Below are positions 1 through 8,772 of a DNA stretch of 64,000 bases, one piece after another. The first letter of the stretch is position 1, and the number at the start of each line of letters is the position of its first letter. Where the stretch lies: assembly GCA_050246475.1 (NCBI GenBank), contig JBFWVZ010000001.1, forward strand, positions 739,709-803,708, read 5' to 3'. Both the position numbers and the translations under genes were made by a program. Origin of the DNA: CADEEL01 sp050246475. Lineage in GTDB: Bacteria > Pseudomonadota > Alphaproteobacteria > Caulobacterales > Aquidulcibacteraceae. Under the pieces are notes generated by a model. That model was not told where the DNA came from. It did no database searches and saw nothing but the letters and a program-made list of their open reading frames with translations.

Positions 1-908
1 AAGCCGTATTCGACGCGCGCCCCGTCGTTGCGTGTCGCTTCCGTTGTGACGAGGCGGTGTGACTCGGCGCTCAGCAAATCGCCGTGAAAGACGGCGTCGG
101 TGAAGCGCGCGAGATCGTGCGCGGTCGAAAGAATGCCGCCCGAGGGATAATAGTCGCTGGAATCGCGCCAGATCGTGTTGCGCACGCGGCCGTCCGGGAA
201 GCGCGTGTAGAAGCGCGTGCGGCGCGGCACGATCTCCAGCGGATGATCGAGCATCGTGTTGTTCATGGCGAGCGGCTGCGTGATCTCGCGCGCCAGCAAT
301 TCGCCGAACGAGGCGTTCGCCGCGCGCTCCGCCGCGACGCCTAAAATGTTGTACCCCAGGCTGGAATAGAGAAAGGCCTCACCCGGCTGATGCGCGAGCG
401 GATCGCCCGCCGTGCGCGCCAACGCATCGCTCAGCGCCGGGTAGTAATAGACGTTGTTGGCGTCGAGATAATTGGCGAAGTCATAATGCCGGACGCCCGC
501 AAGATGCGCCGCGAGCAGGCGCGGCGTGATCGCGCCGGCCGTGGGCGCGGTGAGCTCCGGCACGAGCGTGCGGACATCGCCCTCGAGATCGAGGAGGCCG
601 CGTTCGGCCAGGCGCAACGCAATCGTTGCGGTGATCGTCTTGGAGACGCTGCCGATCCGCATCGGTGTGTCTTCGCTGAGCGCGCGGCCGCTTTCGAGAT
701 CGGCGAGGCCCGCGGCGCCGCTCCAAAGCATTTCACCATCGCGCATCACCGCGGCCATCACGCCGGGCCCGCCGTCCCGCTCCAGTATCGTTTGCAGCAA
801 CGCGTCCGCGCGCGCCGCACGCCCGGTTTGCGCGCCCGCGCTCGAAGCGCAGCCGTGCAGCAGAAAAAGCGCGGCGCATGCGCCGGCCAACGTTTTCGCC
901 AAAGTCAT
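1..908 (-). CDS. Serine beta-lactamase-like hydrolase (class C/esterase fold), lipoprotein, C-terminus off window
   Basis: I translated this reading frame directly; it is open from an ATG at 906-908 to the left edge, about 302 residues. The N-terminus is a signal peptide ending in a lipobox-like LLHGC (Cys20). S87-V-S-K90 fits the SxxK nucleophile motif of class C beta-lactamase-like enzymes, LLAAHLAGVRHY matches the conserved region that follows it, and Y181-S-S-LGY sits where YxN is expected, with Ser in place of Asn as in esterase-type members. The start is preceded by GGAGGA at good spacing. Members hydrolyse esters, amides or D-amino-acid peptides; the substrate here cannot be told. The C-terminal KTG-like motif is outside the window. 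Confidence 0.85.
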   Translation of the reverse strand, partial: MTLAKTLAGACAALFLLHGCASSAGAQTGRAARADALLQTILERDGGPGVMAAVMRDGEMLWSGAAGLADLESGRALSEDTPMRIGSVSKTITATIALRLAERGLLDLEGDVRTLVPELTAPTAGAITPRLLAAHLAGVRHYDFANYLDANNVYYYPALSDALARTAGDPLAHQPGEAFLYSSLGYNILGVAAERAANASFGELLAREITQPLAMNNTMLDHPLEIVPRRTRFYTRFPDGRVRNTIWRDSSDYYPSGGILSTAHDLARFTDAVFHGDLLSAESHRLVTTEATRNDGARVEYG

Positions 909-989
909 CACGATCCTCCTCGCAGGGGAGGATGCGGGTTTCGTCGGCGCGCGATGCGGCGCCGGCGCGCGATCCTTGTCCGGAAACGC

Positions 990-1943
990 CTAGCCGGACA
1001 GGGTTCCGGCGCGGAATTCCTGCGGCGTCATGCCCGCGATGTCGTTGAACGCGGCGTAGAAGCTGGAGCGCGAGCGGAAGCCCGACATTGCCGCGATCGC
1101 TTCGATGGAGGTGCGCGCTTCTTCCGGGGCGCGCAGCAGGCGCTTGGCTTCTTCGATACGCAGCCGGTTCACGTAGGTGCGGAACGTCAGCCCGCGCTCG
1201 GCATTGAGGTGCGCGGAAAGTTCGGCGGGCTTGAGCCCCGCGAGCGCGGCCGCCTTCTGCAAAGAGAGATCGGGATCGAGATAGGCGCGGCTCTCGGCCA
1301 TCGCCGCGTCGATGCGATGCGCCAGCGTGAGCGCTTCCGCGGGGGGCGCGGGCTGCGCCGCGAGGCCCCGCAAAGTCTGTGAGCCGACGATGGCGTAAGC
1401 CGCGAGCGCGATGAGCCCGGCGGCGCCCACCAGCGGCACAAGGTCGAAAAGGAGCGCGTTCTCCGGCGCGGCGAGGCGCGCTAGCTGCGCGGCGTGAAGC
1501 GCGATCATGCCGGCGAGCAGCAGCGGCAAGCGCCGGTGTTCAGCACGCCCGCGCCAGCCCTGCGGCAGCTTGAGCCGCGCGGTCACGTAAAGCGCGAGCG
1601 CCGCGAGCGTGAAAACAATCTGCGCCGCGATGATCGGCCCAAGCTCGCTCGCGGGAAGCGGGCGGGCGCCGAGCGCAAGGCAAAGAAGGAGATAGAGAAA
1701 CGCCGGCGCGTAGGGCCAAGGGCCGAAGCGGCGCGTCGAAACCGTCGCGGCGACGTAATCAAAGAAAAGCGCCGAGGCGAGGAGCGCGGCGATATCCGCC
1801 GCCGCGCCCAGCGGCGCTGAATAGAGGATCCAGGCTTCGTCCAGCGCCACGAAGAGCGCGAGCAGCGCTGCGATTAGAAGCAGAAAGCCCGCGAGCGTCA
1901 GCCGCGTGCGCGATGCGCCGAAGCGTTCTTGTGAAAGAAGCAC
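990..1943 (-). CDS. AraC-family regulator with N-terminal multi-pass membrane domain
   Basis: The C-terminal ~110 residues are an AraC/XylS double helix-turn-helix: an LSLQKAAALAGL first helix region, the FRTYVNRLRIEEAKRLL linker, and a second HTH with the typical GFRSRSSFYAAFNDIAGMTPQEFR signature split over its end. The N-terminal ~200 residues are hydrophobic, with about six or seven membrane segments, as in membrane-sensor AraC proteins, so it probably senses a membrane or periplasmic signal. The start is unresolved. The only ATG-, GTG- or TTG-type start near the expected first membrane helix is the GTG at 1943, with no obvious ribosome site, while the frame stays open back to 2240 inside the next gene. 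It faces away from the serine hydrolase gene end and may regulate it. Confidence 0.75.
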   Translation of the reverse strand: MLLSQERFGASRTRLTLAGFLLLIAALLALFVALDEAWILYSAPLGAAADIAALLASALFFDYVAATVSTRRFGPWPYAPAFLYLLLCLALGARPLPASELGPIIAAQIVFTLAALALYVTARLKLPQGWRGRAEHRRLPLLLAGMIALHAAQLARLAAPENALLFDLVPLVGAAGLIALAAYAIVGSQTLRGLAAQPAPPAEALTLAHRIDAAMAESRAYLDPDLSLQKAAALAGLKPAELSAHLNAERGLTFRTYVNRLRIEEAKRLLRAPEEARTSIEAIAAMSGFRSRSSFYAAFNDIAGMTPQEFRAGTLSG

Positions 1944-2014
1944 CGCGCCGACGAGCGCGCCGTTGATCGCCGCCGCGAGATTGAGAGCCGCGAGCGCCGC
2001 CGCCTCCCGGCGCG

Positions 2015-3127
2015 CTAGACCGGCCAGCGCAAGCCGATGCGCCGCCGCTGCACCAGCGTCTGCTCCGCGCGCTGCAACGCACGCATCGCGACTTCCGCGT
2101 TCTGATAGGAATCCGTCGCCTTCAGGGCTTCGGCGGCCAAGCGCAGACGCGACACCGCTTCTTCGAGCTTGTCGCGCGCGCCTTCGCGTTCGCCAAGCGC
2201 GGCGAGCGCGCGGCCGATCTCCTGCTGTGCTGCGCCCCACGCGCCCGGATCGGCGCTGCGGTCCACGTTGTCGAGATAGCGCTGGCGCGCATCGAGCGAT
2301 TTCTGCAGCCAGCGCGTATGCCCGCCGCGTTCGCCGAGCGAGAGCGCGCCAGAGGCGAAATCGTTCAGGATATCCATCATCACGCTGTCGCTCATCTCGG
2401 CGGGGGGATCGTCCACCAACTTGTCGAGCGCCTCGACGATGGGCTGCAGTCGTTCGGGCTTATAATCCTGCGGCCGGTTGAGCACGGGGCGGGCGCGGCG
2501 CGCGCAAGCATAAGCGAGCGCCTGCTCCACCGCTTCGGCGCCGCGGCGCGGGCGCCAATTGAGCTGCACGACATCGACATCAGGCAGCCGCCCATAGGTC
2601 GGCGTCGTGGTCATGCGCAGATCGAGCCGGCCGGTGATCGAGCGCTTGCCCCAGATGATGACGTCGGCGGCGGACTTATCGAGCGCATCGACTGCCTGCT
2701 GCGCCACGCGCCGGCGCTTCTCGGCGTTGCCCTTGGGCGGCAGCGTTTGCAGCTTCAGCGGAAAGAGTTCGACGACGGCCTCGGCCTGGAACGCGAACAG
2801 GCCGAAATTTTCCTCGATCGCCTCTTTCATCTGCTGGCGCACGCCCGTGTTGGCGCCTTCGATGTAGCCGATGAGGATGAGCGCGCGGTGATCCTTGGCG
2901 CGTTTCAGGGCCTGCGCCTTGAGCGCGATCGAGGCGGCCGCGGACGCGCGCGCCATGCCCATGCCGATCCAGAAGATCGAGACGACGAGCGCGGCCACGC
3001 CCATCGACACAAAGGCCATCACCACGTCGGGATACTGGACGAAGGCCTCCAGCCACTGGCGCGGCAGCAGCCGAACCAGCTCCGGGGCGATGTTGGGAAG
3101 CGCAAGCCCGGCGGCGGGTTGAGTCAT
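2015..3127 (-). CDS. Membrane-anchored protein of unknown function with helical C-terminus
   Basis: A 370-residue protein. I start it at the ATG at 3127 because the 19 residues upstream are basic and unlike a leader. One membrane helix lies at about residues 33-58, with a long soluble part after it. The region from ~65 contains an alpha/beta segment (RALILIGYIEG, DVIIWGKRSITG, DVVQLNWRP), and the last ~130 residues are charged helices with TPR-like character (WGAAQQEIGRALAALGE, EGARDKLEEAVSRLR). I do not recognise a named family. Its 3' end overlaps the open frame of the AraC-type regulator downstream, so the two are probably co-transcribed. No catalytic motif is evident. Confidence 0.7.
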   Translation of the reverse strand: MTQPAAGLALPNIAPELVRLLPRQWLEAFVQYPDVVMAFVSMGVAALVVSIFWIGMGMARASAAASIALKAQALKRAKDHRALILIGYIEGANTGVRQQMKEAIEENFGLFAFQAEAVVELFPLKLQTLPPKGNAEKRRRVAQQAVDALDKSAADVIIWGKRSITGRLDLRMTTTPTYGRLPDVDVVQLNWRPRRGAEAVEQALAYACARRARPVLNRPQDYKPERLQPIVEALDKLVDDPPAEMSDSVMMDILNDFASGALSLGERGGHTRWLQKSLDARQRYLDNVDRSADPGAWGAAQQEIGRALAALGEREGARDKLEEAVSRLRLAAEALKATDSYQNAEVAMRALQRAEQTLVQRRRIGLRWPV

Positions 3128-3243
3128 GAACAGGTCCAGAACGGCGAAGCGAAAGCCATAGCATCGCGCGCGTGCGCCGCACAACGGAATTGGGCACGCC
3201 GGGCTGTTGACCGGCGCGCCGCCGCGTTTTCAGGCGAAACGGC

Positions 3244-3912
3244 CTATTGGCCTGTTTGCGCCCGGTATTTTTCCACCATCTCCTGCATGTTGGGCAGGCC
3301 CTGCATCATCTGCTCAAGGTCCGTCACCTGATAGCCCGCGGGCGGGCCGAAGAGGGCGGGATCCTGCGGGCCGCGCTGGAGCGAGGTCGTCTCCCAGACG
3401 ACTTCTTCGCCATTGGTCGCGCGCAGCAGGATGCCGTCATTGGTGACGCAGCCGCGATGCGTGCCGCTTTCGTCAACGCGCTGCCATTCGTTGCCGCTTT
3501 CTCCGGCGACGTTGCAGGGGCCGACGCGCGTCACGGCCGCGGCGGTGTCGTTGGCCGATTGCGTCCACAGGGATTCAGGCGTCTGCGTGATCTGAGTCAG
3601 CGGCACGCGCATGGCGCGGCGCTGCGCGGGCATGATTGTGTAGGCCTCCTGCGCCTCGGGATTGACGATCATGATCATCTCGCCCTGATCGCCGGTGAAT
3701 TCCATGCGCGTGTTCTGGCCGCTGCGCACCATCACCATGGCGCCGGTGCGCCCCTCGCTCGTCATTTGAATTTCCTGGCGGTAGGACGCCTGGAAGAGCT
3801 GCGGAAACGCGCCGCCGGCGCCGGCCTGCTGTTGCTGGCCCGTTTGTCCCGATTGCCCGCAGCCCGCGAGCAGAAGCGCGCCCGCCGCGAGCGCCAACCC
3901 GATCTTCCGCAT
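3244..3912 (-). CDS. Lipoprotein, DUF4412/LolA-like fold suspected
   Basis: A 222-residue protein with a signal peptide and clear lipobox LLAGC (Cys18), followed by a Gln/Gly-rich spacer. The mature part begins with an ASYRQEIQMTSEGR strand and repeatedly speaks of matrix-like beta strands (GAMVMVRSGQNTRMEF, GEMIMIVNPEAQEAYTIMP), as seen in DUF4412 and LolA-like periplasmic proteins that wrap hydrophobic ligands. Two cysteines (PCNVAGESG, HRGCVTNDG) could form a disulfide. It is one of several lipoproteins here whose leader ends in CGQ. Function is unknown; the family call is an inference from strand pattern only. Confidence 0.7.
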   Translation of the reverse strand: MRKIGLALAAGALLLAGCGQSGQTGQQQQAGAGGAFPQLFQASYRQEIQMTSEGRTGAMVMVRSGQNTRMEFTGDQGEMIMIVNPEAQEAYTIMPAQRRAMRVPLTQITQTPESLWTQSANDTAAAVTRVGPCNVAGESGNEWQRVDESGTHRGCVTNDGILLRATNGEEVVWETTSLQRGPQDPALFGPPAGYQVTDLEQMMQGLPNMQEMVEKYRAQTGQ

Positions 3913-3972
3913 GAAAGCCTCCTCCGCTGATCCCTCGGGGCGCCCTTAGCATAGGGGACGGCGGGATGCGAC

Positions 3973-4476
3973 CTAATCGAGGGCGCCGAAGCGGTCGGCG
4001 TGCATGCCGTAACTGCTCCCCGTGGCGCTGTCGCGCAGCACGGTCGCGCCGTTGGCTTCCGCGATCACCGCCGCGTCGCCGAATTGCATGTTGAAGACGG
4101 ATTCATAGCCCGTGGGCGTCGAGAGAAAGACTTCGACGGTGCACCCGCCCGAGCCGCAGAAGGGCGGGCTGGCGAATTCCGCGCAGCGAAACTCGTTGGT
4201 GTCGAAGATGTAGTCCAAGCGCCCGTCGCCGTTGAAATCGGCGGTGCGCTCGAAATTGGGGCCCATGACGGGCGTGGCCTCGGCGCAGCCATTGCTCGCG
4301 TAGGATTGGCGCGCGGCGACGATTTCGGGCGGCGGGCCTGCTGCCTCGTCAGGCTGCGTTTCTGCTTGGGCTGCGTCAGCGCCGGTCGTGGCCGCTGCAT
4401 CGGCCGGGGCCTGTGCTTGGCCGCATGCGGAAAGAAGCAGTGCTGCCGCGATGAGTGCCAAGCCGATCACGCGCAT
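3973..4476 (-). CDS. Lipoprotein with FG-GAP-like calcium loop
   Basis: A 167-residue protein with lipobox LLSAC (Cys18) and an Ala/Gln-rich spacer. The mature domain has TADFNGDGRLDYIFD, a DxNxDGxxD calcium-binding loop typical of FG-GAP/VCBS and dockerin-like repeats, in a single copy. Three further cysteines (FRCAEF, PPFCGSGGCTVE) cluster just after it and may be disulfide-bonded. The leader is almost identical to that of the lipoprotein at 4953-5414 although the mature parts are unrelated. It probably sits in the outer membrane or periplasm; the role is unknown. Confidence 0.75.
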   Translation of the reverse strand: MRVIGLALIAAALLLSACGQAQAPADAAATTGADAAQAETQPDEAAGPPPEIVAARQSYASNGCAEATPVMGPNFERTADFNGDGRLDYIFDTNEFRCAEFASPPFCGSGGCTVEVFLSTPTGYESVFNMQFGDAAVIAEANGATVLRDSATGSSYGMHADRFGALD

Positions 4477-4553
4477 GGATGCCTCCGCTGTTTTGTCCGC
4501 AGACGGATTAGCACAAGGGCGGCGCGGAGGCGATGGGCGCGGGCATCGCGGCG

Positions 4554-4832
4554 CTATCCGCCGCTAAAGAGAGCGCCGATCGCGGAGAAGATTTCCCGCC
4601 TCAGGAAAAAGGTCGCAATCGCCAGCGCCACAGCAATGAGAAAGGCGAGTATTCCCGTCAGCACAAAGCCGATCCACGCGCCGACCACGAACATGACGCC
4701 CACGACGCTGAGCGCCCACAAACCCTCGATCTGGAACAGGTTCACCAGATAGAACCCGTAGGCCGCGCCAACATAGGCGCAAATGCCCGCCAGCCAATTC
4801 GTCGGCTGACCTTGTCTGCGTTCTCCCGCCAT
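4554..4832 (-). CDS. Small inner-membrane protein of unknown function
   Basis: A 92-residue protein made almost entirely of three hydrophobic helices (about residues 13-33, 37-60 and 60-76) with a short polar N-terminus (AGERRQGQPTN) and no signal peptidase site. It is probably an integral membrane protein with its N-terminus in the cytoplasm. The upstream gap contains a 30-bp inverted repeat (4890-4919), listed separately. No family recognised. Confidence 0.65.
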   Translation of the reverse strand: MAGERRQGQPTNWLAGICAYVGAAYGFYLVNLFQIEGLWALSVVGVMFVVGAWIGFVLTGILAFLIAVALAIATFFLRREIFSAIGALFSGG

Positions 4833-4889
4833 CCGCCGCCCTCCAAAGCGGCGTCAGCACAAACTGTGGAAATGTGCGCGTCAAGACGA

Positions 4890-4919
4890 GAACATTGTCA
4901 CAAATTGTACAAGATGTTC
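4890..4919. promoter_or_regulatory. 30-bp inverted repeat, candidate operator
   Basis: GAACAT at 4890-4895 is mirrored by ATGTTC at 4914-4919, with TTGT...ACAA elements inside, in a locally AT-rich stretch. It lies 58 bp upstream of the start of the small membrane protein gene (minus strand) and about 30 bp past the end of the next lipoprotein gene. There is no T-run, so an operator is more likely than a terminator. The alphaproteobacterial LexA box is a GTTC-N7-GTTC direct repeat, which this is not. Confidence 0.35.
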
Positions 4920-4952
4920 GCGCCTGGCGGGCGTTCGTCTCGAGTGTTGCGG

Positions 4953-5414
4953 CTAGTCCGGCGCCGCTTCCGCCTCGCTTTCGAGGAAGACGCTATAGAC
5001 GCTCGCGTGATGGGCGCCGTCCTCGGCTTCCTCGCCGCGCGTCATCACGATGAGGCGTGCCCCGTTGGGCGCCGCGAACACGAACCGGCACGCCGCGACG
5101 CCCGTGCCGGAGCAGGATTCCACTTCCGTGTAGCCGCGCGCGAGGAAGATTGGGCCGTTGCCCGTCGCGGCCTCCGCTTGCGAAGCGGCCGGCGCCGGCG
5201 CCCAGCCCGCGTCGATCAGCGCGGTGCGCGCGGCGTCGTATGATTGGCCGTTCAATTCCGGGATCGCCGGATTGGGCGCTTGGGCCTCTTCCGCGGGCGC
5301 GCCAGGCGCCTCGGCGCCGGTGGTCGTTGCTGTCTCGCCCGGGGCCTGCGCCTGTCCGCACGCGGAGAGGAGGAGGGCGGAGGTGAGGAGGGTAGGGACG
5401 ATCAAACGCGCCAT
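4953..5414 (-). CDS. Lipoprotein of unknown function
   Basis: A 153-residue protein started at the ATG at 5412-5414, which directly precedes a signal peptide with lipobox LLSAC. The spacer is Ala/Pro/Glu-rich, then comes a small domain beginning PAIPELNGQSYDAARTALID, which resembles the short 'PASTA-like' strand-helix unit in layout, with a pair of cysteines (ESCSGTGVAACRF). Its first 25 residues closely match those of the lipoprotein at 3973-4476. Function is unknown. Confidence 0.7.
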   Translation of the reverse strand: MARLIVPTLLTSALLLSACGQAQAPGETATTTGAEAPGAPAEEAQAPNPAIPELNGQSYDAARTALIDAGWAPAPAASQAEAATGNGPIFLARGYTEVESCSGTGVAACRFVFAAPNGARLIVMTRGEEAEDGAHHASVYSVFLESEAEAAPD

Positions 5415-5558
5415 GATGTTTTTCTCCGCGGTGCCAACGCGCGCCGATAACACACGGGGAGAGAAGCGGCGAGGCGTTCGGAAGAGCCGCGCGGCGCATG
5501 GTGTGTGATTCGTTAACGGACTCGGCTTCCTGGCTTTCGCGCAACCGCGCGAGGACGC

Positions 5559-6215
5559 ATGCCTGTCGAAGCCTTCCTGCAGTGCCCGCCCACAGATTCA
5601 GCGCTTGCGAGCCCAAAGCGGCGCAGTCAGGAACGTCGGCTGCCGCGAACGCAAGTCCGTGTCGACGGCGTTTGGCTCAAGCCAAATCTTGAGGACTGGC
5701 GCCCAGCAGACGTCGTTCTCTTCTCGTCAGAAGCGAAGATCGCCGGAAGCGCCCAAACCGCGCTGGTTCGCGCGCTACAAAGTAGAGAGGTTGGCGATCC
5801 TCGTCATGCGCGGTGGACGCACATCGGGATATACGACGGTGCCGGCTCCATTTGGGACGCAAACCCTTGGGCGAATGTCGCTCGGCGGCCGCTGAAACAG
5901 GTCATCGCTCGACCGCGGTTGTTGTACGTGCGCCGACTTAGAGGATTAGCCGTCACACGGCGTGCATTGTTCGACGCCGTTCGGGCTCACTCGTCAGCTA
6001 AGTACGATTTCTTTCCGATCTTGGCGGAGCGGATCGCTCCCGACGCCGAACAATCAGAAGATCACTCTCGCGCGGCATGTTCGGTCTTTGTGAATCGCGT
6101 GCTGGTGCAGCTTGCGCGTCGCCGACTCTTTACCGATCTAACCTATCCAACGCCAGCCTCGTTTGCTGTGAGCTCTCTCTTTGAAGATGTTCCTGCGCAG
6201 TGGCGCCGGGCCTGA
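5559..6215 (+). CDS. Permuted papain-like amidase (YaeF/YiiX, C92-type), possibly acquired
   Basis: A 218-residue protein. RPADVVLFSSE (residues 48-58) resembles the GDIVLF strand of NlpC/P60 and YiiX enzymes. WTHIGIYDG carries the likely catalytic His88, and AACSVFVNRVL carries the likely Cys174. His before Cys is the circularly permuted order of the YaeF/YiiX family, which cleaves amide bonds in peptidoglycan or lipid-linked substrates. No signal peptide is visible, so a cytoplasmic site is possible. Codon use is more AT-rich than the flanking genes, suggesting transfer. It converges on lepA with one base between the stops. Assignment rests on motif order only. Confidence 0.55.
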   Translation: MPVEAFLQCPPTDSALASPKRRSQERRLPRTQVRVDGVWLKPNLEDWRPADVVLFSSEAKIAGSAQTALVRALQSREVGDPRHARWTHIGIYDGAGSIWDANPWANVARRPLKQVIARPRLLYVRRLRGLAVTRRALFDAVRAHSSAKYDFFPILAERIAPDAEQSEDHSRAACSVFVNRVLVQLARRRLFTDLTYPTPASFAVSSLFEDVPAQWRRA

Positions 6216-6216
6216 A

Positions 6217-8022
6217 TCAATCCGCATCCATCTTCAACGCCGCAATAAAGGCCTCCTGCGGGATTTCGACTTTCCCGAACTGGCGCATGCGTTTTTTGCC
6301 TTCCTTCTGCTTGTCGAGCAGCTTGCGTTTGCGCGTCGCGTCCCCGCCATAGCACTTGGCCGTCACGTCTTTGCGGAGCGCCGAGATCGTCTCGCGCGCC
6401 ACGATGCGCCCGCCGATCGCGGCCTGGATCGGGATCTTGAACATGTGCTGCGGGATAAGCTCCTTGAGCTTCTCGCACATCACGCGCCCGCGGCTCTCCG
6501 CGCGCCCGCGATGCACCAGCATGGAGAGCGCATCGACCGGCTCGTCATTGACGAGGATGCTCATCTTCACGAGATCGCCCTCGCGATGATCCGTGATCTG
6601 ATAATCGAAGCTCGCATAGCCGCGTGAGACGCTCTTCAAGCGGTCGTAGAAATCGAACACCACTTCGTTGAGCGGCAATTCGTACACCAGCATCGCGCGC
6701 GAACCGACGTAGGAAAGCTCGCGCTGAATGCCGCGCCGGTCCTGGCAGAGCTTGAGGATCGCGCCCAGATGCTCGTCGGGCGTGAGGATCGTCGCCTTGA
6801 TCCACGGCTCGTGGATTTCGCGGAAATAGGTCGGGTCCGGAAGATCGGCCGGATTGTGCAGCTCGCGCACTTCGCCGTCATTCATGTGCACGCGATAGAC
6901 GACGCTTGGCGCCGTCGCGATGAGATCGAGATCGAACTCGCGCGTCAGGCGCTCTTGAATGATCTCAAGATGAAGGAGCCCGAGGAACCCGCAGCGGAAG
7001 CCGAAGCCGAGCGCCGCCGACGTCTCCATCTCGAACGTGAAGCTCGCATCGTTCAAGCGGAGCTTCCCCATCGCCGCGCGCAGATCCTCGAAATTCGCGG
7101 CGTCCGTGGGGAAGAGCCCGCAGAAGACGACGGGCTGCGCCGGCTTGAAGCCCGGCAGCGCTTCTTTTGTCTCGCGGCGATATTCGGTGATGGTGTCTCC
7201 GACGCGCGCGTCCGCCACTTCCTTGATGCTGGCGGTCAAGAAGCCGATCTCGCCTGGGCCGAGCGCCTCCATGTCCTGCCGCTTCGGGCGGAAGACGCCG
7301 AGATTGTCGATCTGATAATCCGCGCCCGTCTGCATGAGCTTGATGCGCATGCCCTTCTTGGCCACGCCGTCGATCACGCGGAAGAGCACGACGACGCCGA
7401 GATAAGCGTCGTACCAGGCGTCCACGAGCATCGCCTTCAAGGGCGCGGCCGCATCGCCGCCCTTCGGCGGCGGCAAACGCGCGACGATCGCTTCAAGGCA
7501 TTCTTCGATGCCGATGCCGCTCTTCGCTGAAACGAGCACGGCGTCGGAGGCATCGAGCCCGATCACGTCCTCGATCTGGCTCTTCACGCGATCGGGCTCC
7601 GCCGCCGGGAGATCGATCTTGTTGAGCACCGGCACGATCTCGAGATCGTTGTCGAGCGCCTGATAGACGTTGGCCAGCGTCTGCGCTTCCACGCCCTGCG
7701 AAGCGTCCACCACGAGAAGCGCGCCTTCGCACGCCGCGAGCGAACGCGAGACTTCGTAGGCGAAGTCCACGTGCCCCGGCGTGTCCATCAGATTGAGGAC
7801 GTAGCTCTCGCCGTCCTTCGCTGTGTAATCGAGGCGCACCGTCTGCGCTTTGATCGTGATGCCGCGCTCGCGCTCGATCTCCATCGAGTCGAGCACTTGC
7901 TCTTTCATCTCGCGCTCGGAGAGCCCGCCCGTGAATTGGATGAGCCGGTCCGACAGCGTGGATTTGCCGTGGTCGATATGCGCCACGATCGAGAAGTTGC
8001 GGATTTTGTCGCGGGGAAACAT
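6217..8022 (-). CDS. lepA: Elongation factor 4 (LepA), ribosome-associated GTPase
   Basis: A 601-residue protein, full length for the family. The GTPase motifs are plain: AHIDHGKST (residues 14-22), DTPGHVDF, and NKIDLP. The C-terminal LepA-specific domain (KMSILVNDEPVDALSMLVHR onward, ending in the basic AKCYGGDATRKRKLLDKQKEGKKRM segment) is complete. EF4 acts on ribosomes under stress, back-translocating or remodelling stalled complexes in the cytoplasm. It stands alone between convergent and divergent neighbours. Confidence 0.98.
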   Translation of the reverse strand: MFPRDKIRNFSIVAHIDHGKSTLSDRLIQFTGGLSEREMKEQVLDSMEIERERGITIKAQTVRLDYTAKDGESYVLNLMDTPGHVDFAYEVSRSLAACEGALLVVDASQGVEAQTLANVYQALDNDLEIVPVLNKIDLPAAEPDRVKSQIEDVIGLDASDAVLVSAKSGIGIEECLEAIVARLPPPKGGDAAAPLKAMLVDAWYDAYLGVVVLFRVIDGVAKKGMRIKLMQTGADYQIDNLGVFRPKRQDMEALGPGEIGFLTASIKEVADARVGDTITEYRRETKEALPGFKPAQPVVFCGLFPTDAANFEDLRAAMGKLRLNDASFTFEMETSAALGFGFRCGFLGLLHLEIIQERLTREFDLDLIATAPSVVYRVHMNDGEVRELHNPADLPDPTYFREIHEPWIKATILTPDEHLGAILKLCQDRRGIQRELSYVGSRAMLVYELPLNEVVFDFYDRLKSVSRGYASFDYQITDHREGDLVKMSILVNDEPVDALSMLVHRGRAESRGRVMCEKLKELIPQHMFKIPIQAAIGGRIVARETISALRKDVTAKCYGGDATRKRKLLDKQKEGKKRMRQFGKVEIPQEAFIAALKMDAD

Positions 8023-8140
8023 GGGAGGGCGCCCGCTTAGCAGAGGGGAGGTTGGGGCGCCATGCGCCGCGATTAGCGCTTCTTTATCACAATCTAGGGT
8101 AGTTGAAGGCGACCTAACCTAACCAGGGGTGCCTCCAGCT

Positions 8141-8770
8141 ATGACCAAAGTCTTAACCGGCGCGGCGCTTGCCGCCCTCGCGCTCGTGAGCGCGTGCTCG
8201 CACGGCCACCATTCCACGTTCGTTTCGCGCCAGACGGCGCCCAACCCGCCCTCGCCGCCGCCGCCTCCGCCCGCGCCGCCGCCTGGCCCGCCGGGGCCGG
8301 AGCCGCACGGCCATCCCCACATCCTGGGCGAAGTGACCGACGATTTGAGCGACCGCGCAGGCGGCGTGCTGCACGTCGCGGGCAATGTGATGTTCGCGAT
8401 CTCCTCTTCGACGGATCACGGCCCGCTCGGCCTCGTTTCTCAGACTACGGAGCAATTGGGCCAGACGCTGCACGGCGCGGGGAACACCGCCCAGCAGGGC
8501 GGCGTCACGCACGTCAATGTCGGCGGGATCGCGGCGGGCGGCCAAGGCGAACCGCTCGTCGCGGCGAACCTGCTCGCGCCCGATCCGCAAACCGGCCAGT
8601 TGCTCGACGTGACGGTCGCTTCGCCGGAAGCGCCGCTTGAAGTGAATGTCGCGGGGCAGAACGTCGTCGGCGGCGAAGGCGGCCTGGGCGGCGTGACCGA
8701 AGCGGTGACGAACACGCCGGTCGTCGGCGGAGTCGTCGGCGGCCTGGTCGGCGCCTTGGGACCGCACTGA
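8141..8770 (+). CDS. Proline- and glycine-rich lipoprotein coupled to a TpsB transporter
   Basis: A 209-residue protein. I start it at the ATG at 8141; a GTG at 8129 in the same frame is possible. The lipobox is LVSAC (Cys19), followed by a His-containing stretch, then a Pro-run (about residues 36-58) that would form an extended linker. The rest is Gly/Val-rich with DHGPLGLVSQTTEQLGQTLHG and a C-terminus of alternating VVGG units. The stop is two bases before the start of the two-partner transporter gene, so the pair is almost surely co-translated. No TPS secretion domain is visible, so if it is the cargo it is atypical; it may instead be an accessory lipoprotein. Confidence 0.7.
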   Translation: MTKVLTGAALAALALVSACSHGHHSTFVSRQTAPNPPSPPPPPPAPPPGPPGPEPHGHPHILGEVTDDLSDRAGGVLHVAGNVMFAISSSTDHGPLGLVSQTTEQLGQTLHGAGNTAQQGGVTHVNVGGIAAGGQGEPLVAANLLAPDPQTGQLLDVTVASPEAPLEVNVAGQNVVGGEGGLGGVTEAVTNTPVVGGVVGGLVGALGPH

Positions 8771-8772
8771 GC

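Noticed and set aside
990..2240. A longer AraC-regulator starting at 2240.
   Set aside because: The first ~75 codons lie inside the previous gene and are Arg-rich with no membrane character.
4890..4919. LexA/SOS box.
   Set aside because: Alphaproteobacterial LexA sites are GTTC-N7-GTTC direct repeats; this is an inverted repeat with an 18-bp gap.
8141..8770. The lipoprotein upstream of TpsB as a TpsA exoprotein.
   Set aside because: It is too short, has a lipobox, and lacks the TPS domain and beta-helix repeats.
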